Shown here one piece after another: positions 8,335 through 12,654 of a stretch of DNA of 12,654 nucleotides. The stretch comes from Rhizophlyctis rosea. Taxonomy: Eukaryota; Chytridiomycota; Chytridiomycetes; Rhizophlyctidales; Rhizophlyctidaceae. The stretch covers positions 1 through 12,654 of the forward strand of contig JADGJC010000646.1 in assembly GCA_027596075.1 (NCBI GenBank). The letters are read 5' to 3'. The notes under the pieces are model-generated. The model ran no database searches. It was given only the letters and a program-made list of their open reading frames with translations, and had not been told where the DNA came from. The position numbers and the translations under genes are program-made. Numbering within the stretch: the first letter of the stretch is position 1; each line of letters opens with the position of its first letter.

Positions 8335-8877
8335 TCACCACAAAATCATCACCCAATCCAGAAAGTTCCGCCCTCGTTCGAACATTCGCGCGCGGGTTAT
8401 AGACATTAGATAGGGCTTAAACGACAGCGGAGCCTCCCATCCAGGAGGAACATCGTACGCACGCCCATCCCTATTATCCACCACCACCAAAGCACCACCA
8501 TCCTCCGTCAAAGAAGGCTGAGCAGGACCATCTTGGTGTGTCACACCAGTTGAGAATGTGGCTACTTCCCGCGACGTTCGCAAATCATGGACAGTGACAG
8601 TGGTCTGGTTGTAAATAATTAAGTGTGTTCGACCTAGGAGGTACCCGTTATGCAGTTGATCGTAGTCGAAGCGACGGCGGTGGAGGTACGGTGTTGGACG
8701 ATGGGCTAGGATTTTGCCATCGCGGATGCGGTGGAGGATCATTTTGTTGTCAGGTTTGCGTCCGCGGGTCGTCATAGGATTAGAGCCCAAAATCGGGGAG
8801 TGGTACACTATAGTGGTCTCATTCAAGGATAGGTAGTATGCTGAGTGGACATGGAGCCGCTTGAGGAGGGTATGGGT
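8335..8877 (-). pseudogene. Propeller-like middle segment of the minus-strand copy
   Basis: An open frame reads YYLSLNETTIVYHSPIL, then KMILHRIRDGKILAH, GYLLGRTHLIIYNQTTVTVH, ALVVVDNRDGRAYDVPPGW and RGRNFLDW before TGA at 8337-8335. Repeated hydrophobic strand / DG-turn patterns fit beta-propeller blades. The next 5' piece (9232 to about 8927) is one base out of phase. A GGTATG donor and CTCAAG or ACTCAG acceptors exist between them, but none restores the frame except a weak GTCGCC donor near 8927. Confidence 0.5.
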
Positions 8878-8926
8878 TGTACCAGGGATGACGTCAGGCA
8901 TAATCATACCACCAGTTGTTGAGGAG

Positions 8927-9232
8927 GCGACATAGCCAGGTTAGAGTTTCGGCGGATGCATTGGGAACGATTTCGTAAAGGACTGCTTCATTCTTGTATT
9001 CCTCAGATACAAGGAGAGTTGTGCCAACGATTCGATAGCCCATAAAGCCCTCCCAGTCGAGGAAGGGGATAATCGTGGCATGGTTGGTTGTGCTGAGAAT
9101 TCTGTCTCCATGCATGTAAAAAGTGGAGCAGGTGGACCATTCTAGGGATGGGGTTTCCCTAGGAAGATGGACGGTAAGAGAAGGATCGATGATGTTTTTA
9201 CAGGAATAGTCTAAACAGAGGGAAAAGAGCAT
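8927..9232 (-). pseudogene. Propeller-like N-terminal piece of the minus-strand copy
   Basis: The frame starts MLFSLCLDYSCKN and continues with SLTVHLPRE, LSTTNHATIIPFLDW and GTTLLVSEEYKNEAVLYEIV. The GTTLLVSE...LYEIV part resembles GNLCLVSE...WKIVQ in the plus-strand copy at about 9770-9840, supporting one family. It has no F-box-like start. The first ATG sits only about 25 bases from the first coding-like sequence of the opposite-strand copy, so this piece looks truncated at a rearrangement junction rather than naturally begun. Confidence 0.5.
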
Positions 9233-9256
9233 ATAAGTGAATCAGACCGCCCACAG

Positions 9257-10545
9257 ATCACAAAAGAAGCGCCCTACCACGCCCTATCCATTGTCCCTGC
9301 AACAACATATTGGCGGTTACGGGAAGTGGGGGCATGGCTTCATCAGCCTACAAGATGATGGGATTGAGATGCTGGATGCGCCCTATGCCCCACGCACCAA
9401 TGACAGATGAGGTACCCGACGACGCTTGGAGCATGAGGCATTCCATCTGGTACATGGATCATGTGTATAGTTGCGTGAGTAGCCTGCTGGACAACGTTGC
9501 AAACCAAAGAATGAACAGAAGTGCAGCGGCTAACACTTCATTGCTTCCCATCAAACTCGCAGGTACAACAAACCGACCTGACCACAACAGAACCTGACAC
9601 CCTCCTGGACCTGAGCGGCCTCATTTATCCCACATTCCGTTCACGCTACCTACCCAAAGTTGCTACCCCAAGATGCCGCCACCAAACCATCGAGTTCTAC
9701 GACGTCACGCTAAGAAAGGTCGTCATCTCCATCCCTCGACCCGTTTACCTACCCCAATTTGTGGAAATGTGCGGGAACTTATGTCTAGTTTCGGAGCGCC
9801 AGAATGGCCAAAGGACAAGATCATGGAAAATTGTACAATCCAAAGATGGAAAGTTGACTATCACAGAGGTTTGGAGTGAAGTGGGCGACGAGCAAGACAA
9901 GTGGACCATCAACGAGAACTTCTGCTTGAGGGTGTCCCCATCAGAAGTGCACATAACTACGCAAGGCAGAGCACCTGCACCTTATCCAACGTCAGAAGAC
10001 CTCACATCGCACTCTCCTCAACAACCGTGGACGACGCTCCACTCAGCCTGTAAGAAGACGTCTCCGAACCGCTCAACGCCCCAACCGCCATCCTAACCCG
10101 AACCCACCTAGTCCCCCACACCTCCCACAACTATACCCTGACATTCCACCACCTTCCCACCCTCAGCCTCCTCTATCAAATCACATACACCCCTCTCTTC
10201 CCCCACCTGAAACCTTTAATGCCCAACACACCAACCCCATCCGCCGCAAACTTCATACCGAAATGCGCCCATCAGACGACGGAACATCCCGCTTCCTCCC
10301 TTCGGGTTTATGGGGAACGGAGAGGGTGACTTTGCACGCGTAATCACTGACTCGATGGAGCAAACGTTCTGGATTGTTGCTGATGCGGAGAAGAGGGTGC
10401 AGGGTGAGGCAGAGGTAGCGGTTTATGCGGTGGTGGAGGGGAGAAGAAGGTTGCGGAGAAGGTGGATGGGAGGCTAGGTGTGAAGGAGGGAAGCCGGGAG
10501 GGGGACCTCAAGGTTTATCATCGGAAACGGGACGTGCTGCGATGA
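9257..10545 (+). pseudogene. Beta-propeller family copy 2, multiple frame breaks
   Basis: After a CCCACAG acceptor-like site the reading runs KEAPYHALSIVPATTYW, then (another frame) YGKWGHGFISLQDDGIEML, then (third frame) DDAWSMRHSIWYMDHVYSC. A good intron (9475-9562, GTGAGT...CTCGCAG) follows, then a long open stretch (LLDLSGLIYPTFRSRY, VVISIPRPVYLPQF, GNLCLVSE, KWTINENFCLRVSP). Later parts (NYTLTFHHLPTLSLLYQ, GNGEGDFARV, EQTFWIVADAEKR, VYAVVEG, EKKVAEKV, LKVYHRKRDVL) need further frame changes near 9960, 10250-10305 and 10440, plus passage of TAA 10051-10053. The reading ends at TGA 10543-10545. It has no start codon or F-box-like N-terminus. It is a pseudogene, or a gene whose sequence carries indel errors at homopolymers. 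Confidence 0.6.
9475..9562 (+). other. Intron in propeller family copy 2
   Basis: A GTGAGTAGCC donor and a CAAACTCGCAG acceptor bound an 88-nt segment containing stops in the relevant frame. Splicing joins HVYSC to VQQTDL in phase 0. This shows the copy derives from an intron-containing gene rather than a processed transcript. Confidence 0.65.
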
Positions 10546-10844
10546 AACTCATACCCCAGCTTTCACTCGCCGTAAAATATATATTACAATGGAGAATACC
10601 GAATGCTGACAAACAAATTGTCACATATGGCAAGGAACTTCCACCGTTCTCCGCAATGTGTCAGCCCCGTACAGTGACCGTTGCATTGCAAAGTATGGCA
10701 AGACGGCCTCACTAACATCCCTCTTCCTAATCCCGCACCAGGTCACATCAAAGCAATCGCATCGCAGCTCACGTCCACTATAGTTTACACCATGACTTCC
10801 CGAACCAAATCATCTCTCTATAATAAGACTAGATCTTCTACATT
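10546..10844. other. Spacer between convergent units
   Basis: No convincing coding frame is seen. The stretch includes an AT-rich tract (AAAATATATATTACAA, about 10574-10589) and a small hairpin (TGACAA/TTGTCA, 10607-10623). It separates the end of propeller copy 2 from the end of the membrane-protein gene. No AATAAA for either unit was found. Confidence 0.5.
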
Positions 10845-12002
10845 TTATACATGATGCCAAACCCTCGCTTGCTCCCCCCTCTTCCGCTTCCGATAAAAAT
10901 GAAAGTCAACCGCACCAACAAGAGCCACCAAAATGACAACTCCAACAGCAATGGGGATCTTCACGAGGATGTTGGTGTCCAACGTTTTGATGCCTCGCCC
11001 GGCTGTTGGGCTTGACAAAGGTAAAACGGAAGTGAGAGAAACGTCTGGCGCACTTTGACATTTCCCCGGAAAAATCATATGGAGGGAAACGGACGAAAAG
11101 AAGCACTTTAGGATTAGCAAAGCACAAGTCAACCCAAAAAGCAACCCACCCCCCGCTGCCCCGAACAACTTCAGCTGTCCAAATCAATCGAACCGTACCT
11201 AGAATACTGCCGCACCCATAGGTAATAATTAACAGAACAGCTCGCGACAGGATTATTGCAGTAAATCGCAAGCACCGTCTGAGTCGCAGTCGCATTTAAC
11301 ACATAGTCAGTCAGCTGGGCGCAACTCACGTTGCTCGCCACCGTTCCGGGAAAATAGTAGCTGGAAAATGTGTCGTCCTACAATGCAAAGGCAGACGGCC
11401 ATGTCAGTGCATCAAGATGCCTCAAAGCAACACCAAAGCGAGTGATCCACACCTGCAACCCTACTGTAAGATCATCAGAGTTGGTCGACGCAACGTGTAA
11501 TCAACACCATACTCGGCGCCAGAGTACGAGGCACCCACGAAGAAAACACCCATCGCCGATATTGTTTGGCTGTTGGGACATGACGAGCCTCCGCTTTGGC
11601 ATGATGCGCAGGAGGGAGCGGTTGACATATCTCCTGATGACCAAAAAAAAAAAAAAAGCACTCAAAAAGAACATACCACTATGTCCATTTGTTTCGGAGA
11701 TTTCACATCGATAAACTCGGACACGGCTATGAAAGCTTTGGCGCTTTGCATGAGAGGGGCGCCCGTCATACGGAGCTTTATCATCATTTCGCAGCGTTTG
11801 ACCAAAATGCCTTTCCTTACCAACTGTACGTGCACCCGGAGGAACCCTCGATTGGTAAACAAAAAGGTTCCAATAGGACCGTGTCCGGTACCCCACTCCT
11901 CCACCACAAAGCACATTGTCCACACCATCCGATCATTGGCAACACTCTCACGACAGTCTCGATATACAATCCCCACAAAACCACCAAAACAAGCCATTGC
12001 AT
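10845..12002 (-). CDS. Cysteine-rich single-pass membrane protein, 5 exons, 256 aa
   Basis: Exons: 12002-11821, 11726-11677, 11633-11465, 11360-11199, 11052-10845; they sum to 771 nt in frame. All four introns are GT-AG (94, 43, 104 and 146 nt). The product starts MQWLVLVVLWGLYIE, a likely signal peptide. The ectodomain has 12 cysteines (GCTYSC, PSCASCQSGGSSC, NVSC, IYC, VASCS) and sequons NVS and NAT. A transmembrane helix follows at about 216-236 (IPIAVGVVILVALVGAV), then a 20-residue basic tail (FYRKRKRG...). I infer a type I plasma-membrane or vacuolar protein with a disulphide-bonded ectodomain. I do not recognise the family. Exon 4 and the C-terminal exon are the firmest. The exon 3/4 join was chosen because it alone keeps the frame with a fair donor (CA|GTAGGG). 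A GTGAGAG donor inside exon 1 leaves the N-terminus open to revision. Confidence 0.5.
11643..11657 (+). repeat. A15 homopolymer inside a 43-nt intron
   Basis: Fifteen consecutive A on the plus strand are a T15 tract on the minus strand, just upstream of the TCATCAG acceptor of the predicted 43-nt intron (11676-11634) of the membrane-protein gene. It serves as an extreme polypyrimidine tract and is a likely site of length polymorphism or miscounting; either would leave the coding sequence unchanged. Confidence 0.7.
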
Positions 12003-12193
12003 CCCGACACCAACCAAGGTTCGATCAATCTCAACCTACCTGCCCACCTCAAACTCCACCAAAATGCTCAAAGGAAAATCACACCAAAAAAAAAACAAAA
12101 AGCCAATTTCATGTCTACGATTACTCAAAAACCCGACAACTCCCTCCCATTCCTCCCGCCGTCAAAAATGCACTCCACTCACGAGCAGCCACC
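12003..12193. other. Upstream region of the membrane-protein gene
   Basis: This minus-strand region contains a T-rich tract (about 12086-12102), a common feature of fungal promoters, and several in-frame stops. I see no coding sequence. It could instead be a long intron joining the exon candidate at 12194-12409 to the gene. Confidence 0.35.
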
Positions 12194-12409
12194 TCATGCA
12201 CCTATGTGGATGTTGGGGACGGTGCGGAAATGGTGGGGTTGGGCACTCGTCAGCGATTGGAAGCGCGCCCAAGTCAGTTTGTGCAGCCAGAGGGTGGGGG
12301 CGTACAGCTTGCCAACATACCAGCCCCACGCTGGAACGTTCGGCGCAGGGCAGGCTACCAAGTAACGCCTGCTGTCCATCTCGTGACCCTGATTGATGGA
12401 ATTAACCAT
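12194..12409 (-). CDS. Possible coding exon, 71 codons, unrecognised
   Basis: The frame runs from ATG 12409 to TGA 12196-12194, with internal words YLVACPAPNVPAWGW, KLYAPTLWLHKLTW and HHFRTVPNIHIG. By hand count about 70% of codons end in G or C, and tryptophan and proline are frequent. A possible donor (G|GTGCAT) lies at 12201 near the end, so it may be a 5' exon of the membrane-protein gene or of another gene. A second frame is also open here, so this remains a candidate only. Confidence 0.25.
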   Translation of the reverse strand: MVNSINQGHEMDSRRYLVACPAPNVPAWGWYVGKLYAPTLWLHKLTWARFQSLTSAQPHHFRTVPNIHIGA

Positions 12410-12579
12410 AATAAGCGGTTTCGACAACGCACACCCAAGAAATACATCCCCCCCCGCCCCAATCGCCCTTGAAAGTCTCCACTCCAATACGTGCACACAC
12501 ACAATCACGTACGAAATACCAAAAGAACAGGAAAAAACTCTTCGAAAATGGAAAAATTCCAACTCTATATTTGCATGTA

Positions 12580-12585
12580 AATAAA
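12580..12585 (+). promoter_or_regulatory. AATAAA polyadenylation-type hexamer
   Basis: AATAAA lies on the plus strand immediately before the G run. It would fit a plus-strand gene end, but no plus-strand gene is supported upstream, so it may be chance in an A-rich stretch. Confidence 0.25.
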
Positions 12586-12587
12586 CA

Positions 12588-12654
12588 GGGGGGGGGGGGG
12601 GGCGGGGGCCGGGGGGGCCGGGGGGGGGCCGCGGGCCGGGGGGCGGGAGCGGGG
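12588..12654 (+). other. Poly-G / G-C-only tail, probable contig-end artefact
   Basis: Starting with 15 consecutive G (12588-12602), the last 67 bases contain only G and C apart from a single A. The change from the ordinary A-rich sequence before it is abrupt. It resembles the no-signal G calls of two-colour sequencing assembled onto a contig end. It lacks the TTAGGG-type unit of fungal telomeres. Confidence 0.8.

Noticed and set aside
9563..10096. Taking the plus-strand frame through to TAA/stop near 10096 as the true C-terminus
   Set aside because: Beyond about 9960 this frame becomes low-complexity (SHSPQQPW, KKTSPNRSTPQ). Another frame carries sequence homologous to copy 1, so the tail is an out-of-frame reading.
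11662..11997. A 111-codon minus-strand frame starting MACFGGF
   Set aside because: It is an alternative frame of exon 1 and the first intron of the membrane-protein gene. It lacks a signal peptide and runs through a good GTAAGG donor at 11820.
11573..12472. A 299-codon plus-strand open frame
   Set aside because: It runs through the A15 tract (poly-lysine) and low-complexity proline/threonine-rich sequence and has no recognisable domain. It is antisense to the minus-strand membrane-protein exons, which fit together in frame with signal and transmembrane segments.
12588..12654. Telomere or functional G-quadruplex array
   Set aside because: There is no repeating TTAGGG-like unit, and runs of G are mixed with CC in an irregular way at the very end of the sequence.
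1..12654. CRISPR array, tRNA/rRNA genes, complete transposon or viral genes
   Set aside because: No regularly spaced direct repeats, cloverleaf or rRNA-like stretches, transposase or polymerase motifs, or terminal inverted repeats were seen on either strand.

Overview
The window looks like nuclear DNA of a zoosporic (chytrid-like) fungus or another early-branching opisthokont. Genes are cut by short GT-AG introns (mostly 56-146 nt) with CTAAC/CTGAC-type branch points and pyrimidine-rich acceptors. There are no bacterial-style operons or ribosome binding sites. The main gene encodes a secreted, metazoan-like mosaic protein (beta-helix, EGF, PSI-like, REJ) of a kind known from chytrids and choanoflagellate-grade lineages. 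The placement is an inference: there is no rRNA, no tRNA and no marker gene. The last 67 bases are almost pure G/C and look like a sequencing or assembly artefact, so the right edge is probably a contig end.

Layout. (1) Bases 91-6229, minus strand: one large gene of about 14 exons, roughly 1,738 codons. It encodes an N-terminal signal segment, three tandem right-handed beta-helix modules of about 300 residues, an EGF-like and a PSI-like cysteine domain, and a REJ (receptor for egg jelly) region. Its homology-supported reading is broken three times: one 1-nt phase conflict and two in-frame TGA codons. Each break can be bypassed by an alternative in-frame GT-AG splice. (2) Bases 6230-6739: upstream region of that gene, with one possible short plus-strand exon. 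(3) Bases 6740-10545: a cluster of degraded members of a beta-propeller-like family, probably with an F-box-like N-terminus. It holds a plus-strand copy lacking its middle, a minus-strand copy in three pieces, and a longer plus-strand copy with many frame breaks and a TAA where the first copy has CAA. (4) Bases 10546-10844: short spacer. (5) Bases 10845-12002, minus strand: a five-exon gene for a 256-residue cysteine-rich single-pass membrane protein that I do not recognise. (6) Bases 12003-12587: a likely upstream region, a possible further minus-strand exon, and a plus-strand AATAAA. (7) Bases 12588-12654: the G/C tail.

How the genes fit together. The two best genes both encode cell-surface or secreted proteins on the minus strand, but nothing in the sequence ties them into one pathway. 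The middle cluster looks like local duplication, inversion and decay of one gene family. Because the region between the two surface genes carries so many frame breaks, true pseudogenisation and base-calling errors both remain possible. The two TGA codons and the TAA are substitutions rather than indels, which argues that at least some of the decay is real.
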